Assembly (NCBI RefSeq): GCF_011617705.1 | Contig: NZ_CP050154.1 | Location: 1,860,001-1,924,000 of the forward strand | Direction of reading: 5' to 3' | Origin: Brevibacterium limosum | GTDB lineage: Bacteria; Actinomycetota; Actinomycetes; Actinomycetales; Brevibacteriaceae | Length of the DNA stretch: 64,000 nucleotides | Shown: piece by piece, positions 35,934 through 48,657 of the stretch | Position numbering within the stretch: position 1 is the first letter of the stretch | How the letters are laid out: each line of letters starts with the position of its first letter | Made by a program: the position numbers and the translations under genes | The notes under the pieces: generated by a model | Databases searched by the model: none | The model's input: the letters and a program-made list of their open reading frames with translations, nothing else | Told to the model about the DNA's origin: nothing

Positions 35934-36578
35934 ATGGATGTGTTCTCGACCAACGCCGAATTCCTCGACGTCAACTGCTATGCCGTGCGCGCAGACGGCT
36001 CCAGCGACTGCATTCTCATCGACTCCGGATACGACTGCGCCCCCGGACTCGACAAGCTGCTGAGCGAAGAGGGACTGGAGCCGCAGGCGATCTTCCTCAC
36101 CCACGGCCACCCCGACCATATCCTGGGCCTGACCAACGTGCTCGCCCGCTGGAACGTGCCCGTCCACCTCGGCACCCCGGACAAGTACCGGCTGGACTCA
36201 CCGGCGACGACGCTCAATCCGCAGTTCGCGGCGATGCTCGCCCCGCTGGTCGAAGACTGGAACGCACCCGCGGCCGAGGACATCACCGACGGGCAGAGCT
36301 TCGAGATCGCGGGGCTGACCATCACCGCGGTCGCCGCACCCGGCCATACCGAAGGCTCCATGCTGCTGCGCGTCGTCGACGGCGAGGAAGAGGCCATCTT
36401 CACCGGTGACGTCGTCTTCGCCGGAGCCGTCGGCCGTGTCGACCTGCCCGGGGGAGACCCGCAGGCGATGCAGGAGTCGCTGCGGGCATTCACGACGCTG
36501 CCCGATGCGCCGATCTATCCTGGACACGGCCCGGCGACACGGGTCAGCACGGAAATCGCGACGAACCCGTTCTTCTGA
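35934..36578 (+). CDS. Metallo-beta-lactamase-fold hydrolase (glyoxalase II-like)
   Basis: The 214-residue protein has the metal-binding signature THGHPDHILG (HXHXDH), the later His of APGHTEGS, Asp in FTGDVVF, and a final IYPGHGPAT His. This small cytosolic subgroup includes glyoxalase II and other thioester hydrolases. In actinobacteria this gene commonly precedes hisS, as here (113 bases). The substrate is not determined. The ATG at 35934 is used; an in-frame TTG two codons earlier overlaps the region right after the -10 box and is less likely. Confidence 0.88.
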   Translation: MDVFSTNAEFLDVNCYAVRADGSSDCILIDSGYDCAPGLDKLLSEEGLEPQAIFLTHGHPDHILGLTNVLARWNVPVHLGTPDKYRLDSPATTLNPQFAAMLAPLVEDWNAPAAEDITDGQSFEIAGLTITAVAAPGHTEGSMLLRVVDGEEEAIFTGDVVFAGAVGRVDLPGGDPQAMQESLRAFTTLPDAPIYPGHGPATRVSTEIATNPFF

Positions 36579-36691
36579 GCGGATCCGACCGAGCGGTCGC
36601 ACCCGCCCGACCAGCCACCGGAACTCACCCGAGACCACCCGATTCAGCGGTGCCCCACGGCATCGCATCAGCACCGAAAGCAAGGAGCACC

Positions 36692-38026
36692 ATGGCGAAG
36701 TCAGCCCGTCTGTCCGGATTCCCGGAACGACTCCCGGCCGAACGCGTGATCGAGAAGGCCATCATCGACACCCTCGAACACACCTTCGCCCTGCACGGGT
36801 TCTCCGCCCTCAACCACCGCGCCGTCGAACCCATCAGCCAGCTGGCCAAGGACGGAGAGATCGACAAGGAGATCTTCGCCGTCTCCCGTCTGCACTCCGA
36901 CGGCGCCGAACGCAACCCGCTCGGCCTCCACTTCGATCTCACGGTTCCCCTGGCCCGCTATATCGCCGACAATGCCAACGAACTGAGCTTCCCGTTCAAG
37001 GCCGCCCGCGTCCAGCCCGTCTGGCGAGGCGAACGGCCACAGGCCGGCCGCTACCGCGAGTTCATCCAGGCCGATATCGACGTCATCGCCGATGGTGAGC
37101 TGCCCGGACACTTCGAAGTCGAGATCCCCCTGGCTGTGGCCGACGCATTCTCCCGGCTCGCTCCTCTCGGCGTGCCCGGAATCAAGATCCTCGTCAACGA
37201 CCGCAGGCTGCTCGAAGGCTTCGCCCGCGGAATCGGACTGACGGACATCCAGGCCGTGCTGCGCTGCCTCGACAAGTACGACAAGATCGGCCCCGCCGAG
37301 GTCGGTGAGCTGCTCGCCGCCGAAGCCGGCGCCGACGAGGAACAGCAGCATCTGTGCCTGGCGCTGGCCGCCATCGAATCCGACTCCCCGGACTTCGCCG
37401 ATCAGGTGCGCGCCCTCGGCGTCGACCACCCGCTGCTCGACGCCGGACTCGAATCGCTGACGACCCTGCTGCGTGCCGCAGCCGAACGGGCGCCGGGAGT
37501 CGTCGTCGCCCAGCTCAAGATCGCCCGCGGCCTCGACTACTACACGGGAGCGGTCTACGAGACCCAGCTGATCGGCCACGAAGAGCTCGGCTCCGTGTCC
37601 TCCGGCGGACGCTACGATTCGCTGGCGACCGTGGGCAAGAGGAACTATCCCGGGGTGGGCATGTCCATCGGCGTCTCGCGTCTCATGGCGTTCATCCTCG
37701 GCGAAGCTTCGGAGATCCGCGCCACCCGCGGCACCCCCTCGGCCGTCGTCATCGCCGTCACCGAGGAGGCCCGGCGCGGAGAGGCCGACGCCGTGGCCGC
37801 GACTCTCCGGTCCAGGGACATCCCCTGTGAGGTGTCGCCGAACGCCGCGAAGTTCGGCAAGCAGATCCGCTACGCCGAACGCCGCGACATCCCGTTCGTC
37901 TGGTTCACCGACGGTGAGTCCGGCCACGAGGTCAAGGACATCCGCTCGGGAGAGCAGACCACCGCCGATCCGGCCACGTGGACTCCTGCAGAGGACGACC
38001 TCTGGCCACGCGTGTACCGGAGCTGA
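36692..38026 (+). CDS. hisS: Histidine-tRNA ligase
   Basis: The 444-residue class II synthetase charges tRNA-His. The N-terminal catalytic core shows LHFDLTVPLARYIADN (motif 2 region), PVWRGERPQAGRYREFIQADIDVI, the histidine-specific GLDYYTGAVYET, and the motif 3 SIGVSRLMAFIL. The C-terminal alpha/beta anticodon domain (AVVIAVTEEARRGEAD to the end) is complete. The ATG at 36692 follows AAGGAG. aspS follows at 58 bases, the conserved hisS-aspS pair. Confidence 0.95.
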   Translation: MAKSARLSGFPERLPAERVIEKAIIDTLEHTFALHGFSALNHRAVEPISQLAKDGEIDKEIFAVSRLHSDGAERNPLGLHFDLTVPLARYIADNANELSFPFKAARVQPVWRGERPQAGRYREFIQADIDVIADGELPGHFEVEIPLAVADAFSRLAPLGVPGIKILVNDRRLLEGFARGIGLTDIQAVLRCLDKYDKIGPAEVGELLAAEAGADEEQQHLCLALAAIESDSPDFADQVRALGVDHPLLDAGLESLTTLLRAAAERAPGVVVAQLKIARGLDYYTGAVYETQLIGHEELGSVSSGGRYDSLATVGKRNYPGVGMSIGVSRLMAFILGEASEIRATRGTPSAVVIAVTEEARRGEADAVAATLRSRDIPCEVSPNAAKFGKQIRYAERRDIPFVWFTDGESGHEVKDIRSGEQTTADPATWTPAEDDLWPRVYRS

Positions 38027-38084
38027 CGGAAGGGCGACTATCATTGTTCAGGCGCTAGACCACAACATCACAAAGGAGCCCTAG

Positions 38085-39869
38085 GTGCTGCGAAGCCACG
38101 AAGCCGGAAGCCTGCGAGCCGCGAACGCAGGAGAAACCGTCACCCTCACCGGGTGGGTCGATCGTCGTCGCGATCACGGAGGTGTGGCCTTCATCGATCT
38201 GCGCGACGCTTCGGGAATCGTGCAGGTCGTCGTCCGCGAGGACGACGCCCACCAGCTGCGCAACGAGACCGTCGTCAAGGCCACCGGCACCGTGTCGGTC
38301 CGCCCCGAGGGCAACACGAACCCGAACCTGCCGACCGGTGAGATCGAGATCATCGACACCAGCGTCGAAGTGCTCTCGCAGGCGGCTGCGCTGCCGTTCC
38401 AGGTCTCCGACCACGCCGAGGACTCCGGTGCCGTGGGTGAGGAGACCCGTCTGCGCTACCGGTACCTCGATCTGCGCCGCTCCGGCCCGGCGAAGACCAT
38501 CCGCCTGCGCTCCGACGTCAACAAGGCGGCACGGTCGGTCCTCGATGCCCACAGCTTCGTCGAGGTCGAGACCCCGACCCTGACGAAGTCCACTCCGGAA
38601 GGCGCCCGCGACTTCCTCGTGCCCGCCCGCCTCAAGCCCGGCTCCTGGTACGCCCTGCCGCAGTCGCCGCAGCTGTTCAAACAGCTGCTGCAGGTCGCCG
38701 GCATGGAACGGTACTACCAGATCGCCCGCTGCTACCGCGACGAGGACTTCCGCGCCGACCGTCAGCCCGAGTTCACCCAGCTCGACATCGAAGCCTCCTT
38801 CGTCGAGCAGGAGGACATCATCGCTCTGGCCGAAGAGATCCTCACCGCACTGTGGAAGCTCATCGGCTACGACATCACCACGCCGATCCCGCACATCACC
38901 TACCACGAGGCGATGGAGAAGTACGGTTCGGACAAGCCGGACCTGCGCTTCGGCCTCGAGCTGCACAACCTCACCGAATTCTTCAAGGACACCCCGTTCC
39001 GCGTCTTCCAGTCGCCGTACGTCGGTTCCGTCGTCTACCCCGGCGGCGGATCGCTGCCGCGCCGTCAGCTCGACGGCTGGCAGGACTGGGCCAAGCAGCG
39101 CGGCGCCAAGGGACTGGCCTACGTGCTCGTGGCAGAAGACGGCACGCTGTCCGGCCCCGTGGCCAAGAACATCTCCGAGGAGGAGAAGACCGGACTCGTC
39201 GCCGCCGCCGGAGCGAGCCCGGGCGATGCCATCTTCTTCGCCGCCGGTGAGGCGAACTCCTCCCGCGCCCTGCTCGGCGCCGCACGCAACGAGATCGCTG
39301 CCCGCACCGGTCTGATCAAGGACGGCGACTGGGCCTTCGTGTGGGTCGTCGACGCGCCCCTGTTCGAATCGGCTGCCGACGCTCAGGCCGCCGGAGACGT
39401 CGCCGTCGGCGGTGGTCAGTGGACGGCCGTCCACCACGCCTTCACCGCACCGAAGCCCGAATTCCTCGACACTCTCGAAGAGGACCCGGGCGCGGCACTG
39501 GCCTACGCCTACGACATCGTGTGCAACGGCAACGAGATCGGCGGCGGCTCCATCCGCATCCACCGCAAGGACGTGCAGGAACGCGTGTTCGAGATCATGG
39601 GCATCTCCGAAGAGGAAGCCCAGGAGAAGTTCGGCTTCCTCCTCGAAGCCTTCAAATTCGGTGCACCCCCGCACGGCGGCATCGCCTTCGGCTGGGACCG
39701 CATCGTGTCCCTGCTGGCCGGGGTCGACTCGATCCGTGAGGTCATCGCCTTCCCGAAGTCCGGCGGCGGATTCGACCCGCTGACGCAGGCACCGGCCCCG
39801 ATCACCGACGCCCAGCGCGCCGAGGCCGGAGTCGACTTCGCACCGGAAGACGACGACGCCGAGGCCTGA
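38085..39869 (+). CDS. aspS: Aspartate-tRNA ligase
   Basis: The 594-residue bacterial-type AspRS has an N-terminal OB anticodon-binding domain ([19 protein letters not shown], about residues 1-110). The class II core carries [18 protein letters not shown], the [11 protein letters not shown] block and [21 protein letters not shown]. The GAD insertion domain (about 285-410) and motif 3 [13 protein letters not shown] follow. The GTG start has AAAGGAG upstream. The stop TGATG shares one base with the rarA ATG. Whether it charges tRNA-Asn too cannot be read from the sequence. Confidence 0.96.
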   Translation: MLRSHEAGSLRAANAGETVTLTGWVDRRRDHGGVAFIDLRDASGIVQVVVREDDAHQLRNETVVKATGTVSVRPEGNTNPNLPTGEIEIIDTSVEVLSQAAALPFQVSDHAEDSGAVGEETRLRYRYLDLRRSGPAKTIRLRSDVNKAARSVLDAHSFVEVETPTLTKSTPEGARDFLVPARLKPGSWYALPQSPQLFKQLLQVAGMERYYQIARCYRDEDFRADRQPEFTQLDIEASFVEQEDIIALAEEILTALWKLIGYDITTPIPHITYHEAMEKYGSDKPDLRFGLELHNLTEFFKDTPFRVFQSPYVGSVVYPGGGSLPRRQLDGWQDWAKQRGAKGLAYVLVAEDGTLSGPVAKNISEEEKTGLVAAAGASPGDAIFFAAGEANSSRALLGAARNEIAARTGLIKDGDWAFVWVVDAPLFESAADAQAAGDVAVGGGQWTAVHHAFTAPKPEFLDTLEEDPGAALAYAYDIVCNGNEIGGGSIRIHRKDVQERVFEIMGISEEEAQEKFGFLLEAFKFGAPPHGGIAFGWDRIVSLLAGVDSIREVIAFPKSGGGFDPLTQAPAPITDAQRAEAGVDFAPEDDDAEA

Positions 39870-41347
39870 TGAGCCAGGAACCGAATCTGTTCTCCGCCGG
39901 CCCGGACCAGGAACCTCCTGGTCCGGGCTTCGCCGGTTCCTCCGGAGCCTCCTCGGGGCGGGCCCTGGACCCGCTCGCGGTGCGGATGCGCCCGCGGACA
40001 TTGGACGAGGTCGTCGGCCAGGAGCACCTGACCTTCCCCGGATCCCCGCTCAACCAGCTCGTCGAAGCCAGCGGGGGAGACCGGGCGGGGGCCTCCTCGG
40101 TGATCCTGTGGGGCCCACCCGGAGTCGGGAAGACGACTCTGGCCCATGTCATCTCCCACGCCCCGGGCCGCACCTTCGTCGAGCTCTCCGCGATCACCGC
40201 GGGAGTCAAGGACGTGCGTCAGGTGATCGAGAACGCCCGCCGTGAACGGGAGATGTACTCACGCACGACAGTGCTCTTCCTCGACGAGATCCACCGCTTC
40301 TCCAAAGCCCAGCAGGACGCCCTGCTGCCGGCAGTGGAGAACCGACTCGTCGTGCTCGTGGCCGCCACCACGGAGAACCCGTCGTTCTCCGTCATCTCAC
40401 CGCTGCTGTCGCGGTCGCTCATGCTCACTCTGCGACCGCTCGACGACGAAGCCGTCGGCAAGCTGCTCGACCGCGCCGTCGACTCCGACCGCGGTTTGGC
40501 CGGGCAGTTCACCCTCACCGAGGAGGCCCGGAACTTCATCGTCCGCATCGCCGGAGCCGACGCCCGCCGGTCACTGACGGTCCTCGAAGCCGCCGCCGGC
40601 ATCGCCGCCGCCCAGGCCGATGCCGCTCAGCTCGCCGAGGATGCCAGCGAGGACACTCTGTCCGACGACAGCCACGGTGAAGGGGATGACGACGGAGACG
40701 GCAAGACCGGTCCGATCCTCATCACCGAATCCGCCTGCGCCGAGGCGAGCAGTGAGACCGTTCTGCGCTACGACAAGAACGGCGACCAGCACTACGACGT
40801 GGTCTCCGCGTTCATCAAGTCCATCCGCGGCTCAGACGTCGACGCGGCATTGCACTATCTGGCGCGGATGATCGTCGCCGGTGAAGACCCTCGCTTCATC
40901 GCTCGACGAGTCGTCATCTCCGCCGCCGAAGACATCGGCATGGCCGACCCGCAGGCGCTGCCCATTGCCGTGGCCGCCTCGACGGCAGTGCAGAACATCG
41001 GCATGCCCGAAGGACGGATCCCGTTGGCCGAGGCGGTCACATACCTCGCCCTGGCACCGAAGTCGAACGCCAGCTACCGGGCCCTGGACGCCGCGATCGC
41101 CGATGTGAAGAACGGACTCGCCGGACAGGTGCCGATGCATCTGCGCGACGCCCACTACCCGGGTGCGAAGGAACTCGGCCACGGTGAGGGCTACAAGTAC
41201 TCGCACGACTTTCCGCACGGAGTCGCCGATCAGGAATACCTGCCCGAGACTCTGCGCGGAAAGCGCTACTACACTCCGACGACGAACGGGATGGAACGGT
41301 CCATGGCCGAGAGGTTGGAGAACCTCAGGCGTCTGCTCCGCCCCTGA
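39869..41347 (+). CDS. rarA: Replication-associated recombination protein RarA (MgsA) AAA+ ATPase
   Basis: The 492-residue AAA+ protein acts at stalled replication forks. Its N-terminus is disordered; [16 protein letters not shown] precedes Walker [10 protein letters not shown], Walker [10 protein letters not shown], sensor 1 [12 protein letters not shown] and the arginine finger in PLLSRS. The C-terminal tetramerisation domain has the family's [29 protein letters not shown] and YTPTTNG. An acidic insert (about residues 255-285, with DDDGDG) is unusual. It overlaps aspS by one base, so hisS-aspS-rarA may be one transcript. Confidence 0.95.
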   Translation: MSQEPNLFSAGPDQEPPGPGFAGSSGASSGRALDPLAVRMRPRTLDEVVGQEHLTFPGSPLNQLVEASGGDRAGASSVILWGPPGVGKTTLAHVISHAPGRTFVELSAITAGVKDVRQVIENARREREMYSRTTVLFLDEIHRFSKAQQDALLPAVENRLVVLVAATTENPSFSVISPLLSRSLMLTLRPLDDEAVGKLLDRAVDSDRGLAGQFTLTEEARNFIVRIAGADARRSLTVLEAAAGIAAAQADAAQLAEDASEDTLSDDSHGEGDDDGDGKTGPILITESACAEASSETVLRYDKNGDQHYDVVSAFIKSIRGSDVDAALHYLARMIVAGEDPRFIARRVVISAAEDIGMADPQALPIAVAASTAVQNIGMPEGRIPLAEAVTYLALAPKSNASYRALDAAIADVKNGLAGQVPMHLRDAHYPGAKELGHGEGYKYSHDFPHGVADQEYLPETLRGKRYYTPTTNGMERSMAERLENLRRLLRP

Positions 41348-41413
41348 TAGCTTTGTAGTGAGACGCGGTGACGGGCTGGGCCGTCGCCGACGGCGCCGAG
41401 CGAGGAGGACGGC

Positions 41414-43005
41414 ATGGCAGACATCGTCATCACCATCGCTGCCGCGCTGGCGCTGGGACTCATCGCCCATGAGCTGCGCATCCCGCCCCTCGTGGGATTT
41501 CTCGCGGCAGGTTTCCTGCTGCACGTCGTCGGCTTCACCGCGTTCGCAGGACTGCAGCAGGTATCGGACATCGGCGTCGTCCTGCTCCTCTTCACCATCG
41601 GATTGAAGTTCGACCTGCGCTCCCTCCTCCAACCCGAAGCACACGGCACGGCGGCCCTGCACATGATCACGGTGGTCCTCCTCGGCGCCGGGACGATCGG
41701 CGCAGCAGCCGCCATCGGCATCGTCAGCGTCAGCGGGGGAGCGGGCACCTTGGCACTTCTCGGCTTCGCCCTTTCGTTCTCCTCCACGGTGCTCGTGGTC
41801 AAGGTGCTCGAGGACCGCTCCGACGACGGGTCCTATTACGGTCAGATCGCCATCGCGATCCTCGTCCTCCAGGACCTCGCAGCGGTCGCCTTCATCACGA
41901 TCGCCGGCGAAGAGCCGCCGAGCCTGTGGGCGTTCGCTCTCGTCCTGCTCATTCCCGCCGTGTGGGTGCTGCGACGGATCCTCGACCGCGTCGGACGTGG
42001 TGAGCTGCTCGTCCTCTTCGGCGTCGTGATGGCGTTGGGCCCGGGCTATGTCGCCTTCGAATCCGTCGGCATCCACGGCGACCTCGGTGCCTTGGTGCTC
42101 GGACTGCTCTTCTCCAACCACCCGCGGGCCGTAGAGATGTCGAAGTCTCCCTCTTCAGCGTCAAGGAGCTCTTCCTCGTCGGATTCTTCGTCGTCATCGG
42201 ACTCCAGGCGGTTCCCACCTGGTCGGATCTGTTCATGGCGCTGCTGCTGTGCGTCATCCTGCTGCCATTCAACTTCGCGAGCTTCTATCTCATGGGCCGC
42301 CTCTTCGGGCTGCGCAACCGCACCAGCGTGCGCACCAGCCTGGCCCTGAGCAACTTCTCCGAATTCGCCCTCATCGTCGTCGCGGTCGGCGTCGACAACG
42401 GACTCTTCGAGGACAATTGGCTGACCGTCATCGCACTCGCCGTGGCCCTGGGCATGATCGGCTCCTCCCTGGCCAATGCCTACAGTCTCCAGATCGTGGC
42501 GAGACTCGACGCGATCCTGCCGGACGAGAACGAGGACCGGCTGCGGGCCAACGACCGACCGCTGGACACCGGAGATGCGGAAGTCGTCGTCCTCGGCATG
42601 GGGCGCATCGGCCGAGGCGCCTACGAGCGTTTCGTCGAACGCGGAGACCGCAGCGTCATCGGCCTCGACAACGACCTCAACGTCATCGAATCCCTGCGCG
42701 CCGACGACTTCACGGTGCTCGAAGGCGATGCCACCGACCACGAGTTCTGGCACCGCCTCGTCGTCGGCGGCAGTGCCCACACCGTCGTGCTGGCCATGGC
42801 GCTGCATGATTCGAACACCTTCGCCCTCGAACAGCTGCGCATCGCCGGCTTCCCGGGAACCATCGCCGCCGTCGTCCAGCGTCCCGACCAGGCCGAGCAT
42901 TTCGCCCATGCCGGAGTCCACGCGGTGATCAACATCTACAGCGGTTCCGGAGCGGCCGTGGCCGACGCCGCCATCGACAGCCATGAAGACGACTGTCGGC
43001 AGTGA
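41414..43005 (+). pseudogene. KefB-type cation:proton antiporter with TrkA-N domain, split by a 2-base frameshift
   Basis: The first frame (from ATG 41414, GAGGAGG site) encodes about 245 residues of a CPA2 antiporter with multiple membrane helices (GFALSFSSTVLVVKVLED, LGLLFSNHPRAVEMSKS). After 42145 the natural continuation, LFSVKELFLVGFFVVIGLQ, lies in another frame. That frame runs to 43005, through more helices and a Rossmann TrkA-N domain (VVVLGMGRIGRGAYERF, VLEGDATDHEF). Dropping one TC from TCTC at 42146-42149 restores a 529-residue protein. Both halves look well conserved, so the change is recent or a sequencing error. Relatives exchange K+ or Na+ for H+. Confidence 0.87.
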
Positions 43006-43036
43006 GAAGAGAAGTCGGTCGAATCGAATCGGCTGC

Positions 43037-43088
43037 TCGAGCCGATGGTACGGTCGAGCAGGTCGAGCCGACGGTACGGTCCGGCAGA
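43037..43088 (+). repeat. 26-base tandem repeat upstream of rpsD
   Basis: Two 26-base units (43037-43062 and 43063-43088) share TCGAGCCGA-GGTACGGTC, identical except one base over 19 positions. They sit between the antiporter gene and the rpsD promoter. No function is evident. Confidence 0.6.
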
Positions 43089-43141
43089 TCAGGTCGACGG
43101 CCCAGTCGCGAAGATCACAGCCGCGAGTCCGCCGATCGGCT

Positions 43142-43171
43142 TTGCGGCGGTCCGCCTGCACCCGCTAAGAT
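43142..43171 (+). promoter_or_regulatory. Promoter of rpsD
   Basis: TTGCGG (43142-43147) and TAAGAT (43166-43171) are spaced by 18 bases. Transcription would begin near 43178, giving a 5' leader of about 145 bases before rpsD. That is long enough for S4 autoregulation, although no known S4 site is recognisable. Confidence 0.55.
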
Positions 43172-43323
43172 AGACAGCTGTTGTGCCTGCACCCTAAAGG
43201 CGGTCGGTGCGAGCGGATCTCGACGCTCAACCCCTCTTTCCCATCCGGGGAAACAACAGTCGCGTTCGGGGCGAGAACCTCATGGGCCCTTCGTGACAGA
43301 ACTCATTGATGAAAGGTAATACA

Positions 43324-43950
43324 GTGCCAGCACCAGCACGTAATCGCCGGATGACGCGCCTCTCGCGCGCCCTCGGCATTGCTCTGACACCCAAGGCCGA
43401 GAAGTACTTCGAGCGTCGACCGTACCCTCCAGGCGAGCACGGTCGCGCCCGCCGTCGCAACGACAGCGACTACTCGGTCCGCCTCAAGGAGAAGCAGCGT
43501 CTGCGGGCGCAGTACGGCATCCGCGAGGCACAGATGCTCAAGACCTACAAGGAAGCCAGCCGTCTGCCCGGTCTGACCGGTGAGACCATGGTCGAGCTCC
43601 TCGAATCGCGTCTCGACGCGCTCGTCCTGCGTGCCGGCTTCGCCCGCACCATGGCCCAGGCTCGTCAGTTCGTCGTCCATCGTCACATCACGGTCGACGG
43701 ACAGCGCGTGGACCGGCCCTCCTTCCGCGTGAAGGAAGGCCAGACCATCCAGGTGCACGAGCGTTCGGCTTCGATGGATCCGTTCCAGGTCGCCGCCGCC
43801 GGTGGTCACAAGGACGTCCTGCCCGCCACGCCGGGTTACCTCAACGTGAACCTCGAGGGCCTGCAGGCGACCCTGCTGCGCACCCCGAAGCGCGAAGAGG
43901 TGCCGATCACCTGTGACGTTCAGCTCGTCGTCGAGTTCTACTCGCGCTGA
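43324..43950 (+). CDS. rpsD: 30S ribosomal protein S4
   Basis: The 208-residue primary 16S rRNA-binding protein begins with a basic region (ARNRRMTRLSRALGIALT, then YPPGEHGRARRR). The S4 RNA-binding domain follows (MVELLESRLDALVLRAGFA, ARQFVVHRHITVDGQRVDRPSF). No zinc-cysteine cluster is present, as in many actinobacterial S4 proteins. The GTG at 43324 is selected because GAAAGG lies upstream at proper spacing and the product then starts like other S4 proteins. The gene stands alone, away from the alpha operon. Confidence 0.96.
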   Translation: MPAPARNRRMTRLSRALGIALTPKAEKYFERRPYPPGEHGRARRRNDSDYSVRLKEKQRLRAQYGIREAQMLKTYKEASRLPGLTGETMVELLESRLDALVLRAGFARTMAQARQFVVHRHITVDGQRVDRPSFRVKEGQTIQVHERSASMDPFQVAAAGGHKDVLPATPGYLNVNLEGLQATLLRTPKREEVPITCDVQLVVEFYSR

Positions 43951-43977
43951 TCGGCTGACTACAGCGCACCGCGCCAC

Positions 43978-44014
43978 CACGACTGCCCGGGACCACAGGT
44001 TCCGGGCAGTCGTG
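43978..44014 (+). terminator. Terminator after rpsD
   Basis: A long stem with arms CACGACTGCCCGG and CCGGGCAGTCGTG, at least 13 bp, lies 28 bases after the stop. The loop is short and the sequence CATTCAC follows, as after the tRNA terminator at 16880. Confidence 0.8.
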
Positions 44015-44182
44015 CATTCACCCTGGCGAGTGTGCATTCGCTTTGGGCACTCGTGCAGCCACCTCCAGCACGCCGACGGCGCATCGCACCAGCCTCGGCG
44101 AAGGCTGTGTTGTCACATCCTCCTCTGAAATCACCACTTTCCTCCCTGAGCATTTCAGAGAAAGGTGTACCGAACCGCCGGA
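44012..44182 (+). repeat. Dispersed extragenic repeat, copy B
   Basis: It starts with two near-repeats of about 20 bases (GTGCATTC... at 44012 and 44032). It ends with the 60-base core at 44123-44182, identical at 46 of 60 positions to 16991-17050. It occupies most of the 443-base gap between rpsD and alaS, which has no recognisable gene. The remaining 44183-44393 shows no clear feature beyond the alaS ribosome site. Confidence 0.7.
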
Positions 44183-44393
44183 CAGGACCGGGAATGACTT
44201 GCCGACACGGGAGCGGTCTGCCGCGAGGCGCAAGCGCGGCGTAGGCCGGCACCGGCCCCGGCACGCCGCGCCACATCGCATATTGCGACGGAGCCATTAA
44301 ACTGGTCTCTGTTGAGTGCAGGTGCGCACGAGTGAGTGTCGTGCCGGGCGCAACAGTCACGCGACTCACAGGCAATATCTGAAAGGCCCAGGA

Positions 44394-47044
<2,651 letters not shown>

Positions 47045-47048
<4 letters not shown>

Positions 47049-47521
47049 GTTTCCGCCGAGGTCGCCGGCTGGGTCTCGACATCGGTTCCGTGCGGATCGG
47101 TGTCGCCTCCAGCGATCCCGACGGGATTCTGGCCACCCCGCTCACCGTCGTCCGGCGCAGAGACGAACCGGCGGCGCTGGGACAGCTGCGCGACATCGTC
47201 GACGAGTACGAACCCATCGAGCTCCTGGTGGGGGACCCGAAGTCGCTCGACGGGGCCGCCCGGGCCGCAGCCGCCTCGGCGCTGGAGTTCGCCCGCCGGA
47301 TCGCCGCGGCCACCGGCACATCGGTCCGGCTCGTCGACGAACGATTCACCACGGTCGAAGCCCACCAGGCTCTCGCCGCAGCCGGAAAGTCATCGCGCCA
47401 GCGACGCGAGATCGTCGATGCCCAAGCCGCCGTGATCATCCTTCAGAACGCCCTCGAGTACGAACACAACACCGGTGTTCCCGCCGGTCGTGAGATGCCC
47501 GACGAGGAGAGCGACGTATGA
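47045..47521 (+). CDS. ruvX: Holliday junction resolvase-like / pre-16S rRNA nuclease RuvX (YqgF)
   Basis: The 158-residue RNase H-fold protein opens with RLGLDIGSVRIGVASSDPDG, where the first Asp is catalytic. It has the YEPIELLVGDPKSLDG strand, the VRLVDERFTTVEAHQAL segment and the terminal VDAQAAVIILQNAL Asp. YqgF processes the 5' end of 16S rRNA in E. coli; the resolvase name is by homology. It is coupled to alaS upstream and mltG downstream, the common alaS-ruvX-mltG-aroE order. Confidence 0.95.
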
Positions 47522-48654
47522 GCCCCATCACCGAAGAGTTCTCGTCCGACGAAGGACTGACCCGGGCGGAGATCCGTGCGAAGAAGCGGCGCAGGATGAT
47601 GCGCCGGCGACGGACGACGACGATCGTCATCATCTGCGTCCTCGTCTTCGGCATCGGCGGATTCTTCGGCGTGCGCGCCGCCGGGGGCGTCTTCGACGAC
47701 CTGTTCGGACCCAAAGGCGACTATGAGGGTCAGGGCACGAACGAGGTCTCGATCGAAATCGCTCCCGGCTCCTCGGCCCGCACTGTGGCCAACCAGCTCG
47801 TCGAAGCCGGAGTGATCATGAATTCCGAGCCCTTCCTCGACGAGATCGAAAGCCGTGACGCGACCATCCAAGCCGGAACGTGGACGATGCGGGAGAAGAT
47901 GAGCTCGAAGGCCGCGGTCGAAGCGCTCATCAACCCCATCGCCCCGCCGAAGATCACAGTCGCCGAAGGCAAGCAGGTCGAAGAGATCAAGGCGATCATG
48001 ATCGAGTCGGGGATGAACGCCGATGAGGTCGACAGAGCCATCGACGACAAGACCCCGAAGGACTACGGACTCGACATCGAGGCCCCGAGCCTCGAAGGCT
48101 ACCTCTACCCGGCGACGTACGACCTGAACAAGCAGAAGACTGCCGAAGACATCGTCCAGGAGATGGTCGACAAGACCGAGACCGAGCTCGACGAGCTGGG
48201 AATCGAGAGCAAGGACGCCAACCGCATCCTCACCCTGGCGAGCCTCGTGGAGAAGGAGTCCCCGGGAGACCCCGAGGTGCGGTCGAAGGTGGCCCGGTCT
48301 TTCCTCAACCGCATCTCCGATGAGTCGCGGACCGGGGGACTGCTCCAATCGGATGCGACAGTGGCTTATATCCACGGAGCCCGCTCCGACCTGACGACGA
48401 CGAAGAAGGAACGCCAGTCGGACTCGCCGTACAACACGTACAAGAAGAAGGGTCTGCCTCCCGGACCGATCAATTCGCCGAGCCGAGGCGCTGTCGAGGC
48501 AGCGCTCGAACCCGCCGACGGCGATTGGCAGTTCTTCGTCGCGACGAACCCAGACACGGGGGAGACGAAGTTCGCCGACACCTACGAGGACCACAAGAAG
48601 AACGTCGAGATCTACCGCAAGTGGCTGCGTGAGCACAGCAAGGACGACGGATAG
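47518..48654 (+). CDS. mltG: Endolytic murein transglycosylase MltG
   Basis: The 378-residue membrane-anchored enzyme cleaves nascent peptidoglycan strands and so sets their length. A basic cytosolic N-terminus (residues 20-40) precedes one transmembrane helix (about 40-57; IVIICVLVFGIGGFFGV). A LysM-like segment and the YceG domain follow. The catalytic Glu is Glu245 in SLVEKESPGDPE; YLYPATYD and PSRGAVEAALEPA are further family motifs. Its ATG overlaps the ruvX stop and aroE starts three bases after its end. Confidence 0.95.
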   Translation: MSPITEEFSSDEGLTRAEIRAKKRRRMMRRRRTTTIVIICVLVFGIGGFFGVRAAGGVFDDLFGPKGDYEGQGTNEVSIEIAPGSSARTVANQLVEAGVIMNSEPFLDEIESRDATIQAGTWTMREKMSSKAAVEALINPIAPPKITVAEGKQVEEIKAIMIESGMNADEVDRAIDDKTPKDYGLDIEAPSLEGYLYPATYDLNKQKTAEDIVQEMVDKTETELDELGIESKDANRILTLASLVEKESPGDPEVRSKVARSFLNRISDESRTGGLLQSDATVAYIHGARSDLTTTKKERQSDSPYNTYKKKGLPPGPINSPSRGAVEAALEPADGDWQFFVATNPDTGETKFADTYEDHKKNVEIYRKWLREHSKDDG

Positions 48655-48657
48655 CCA

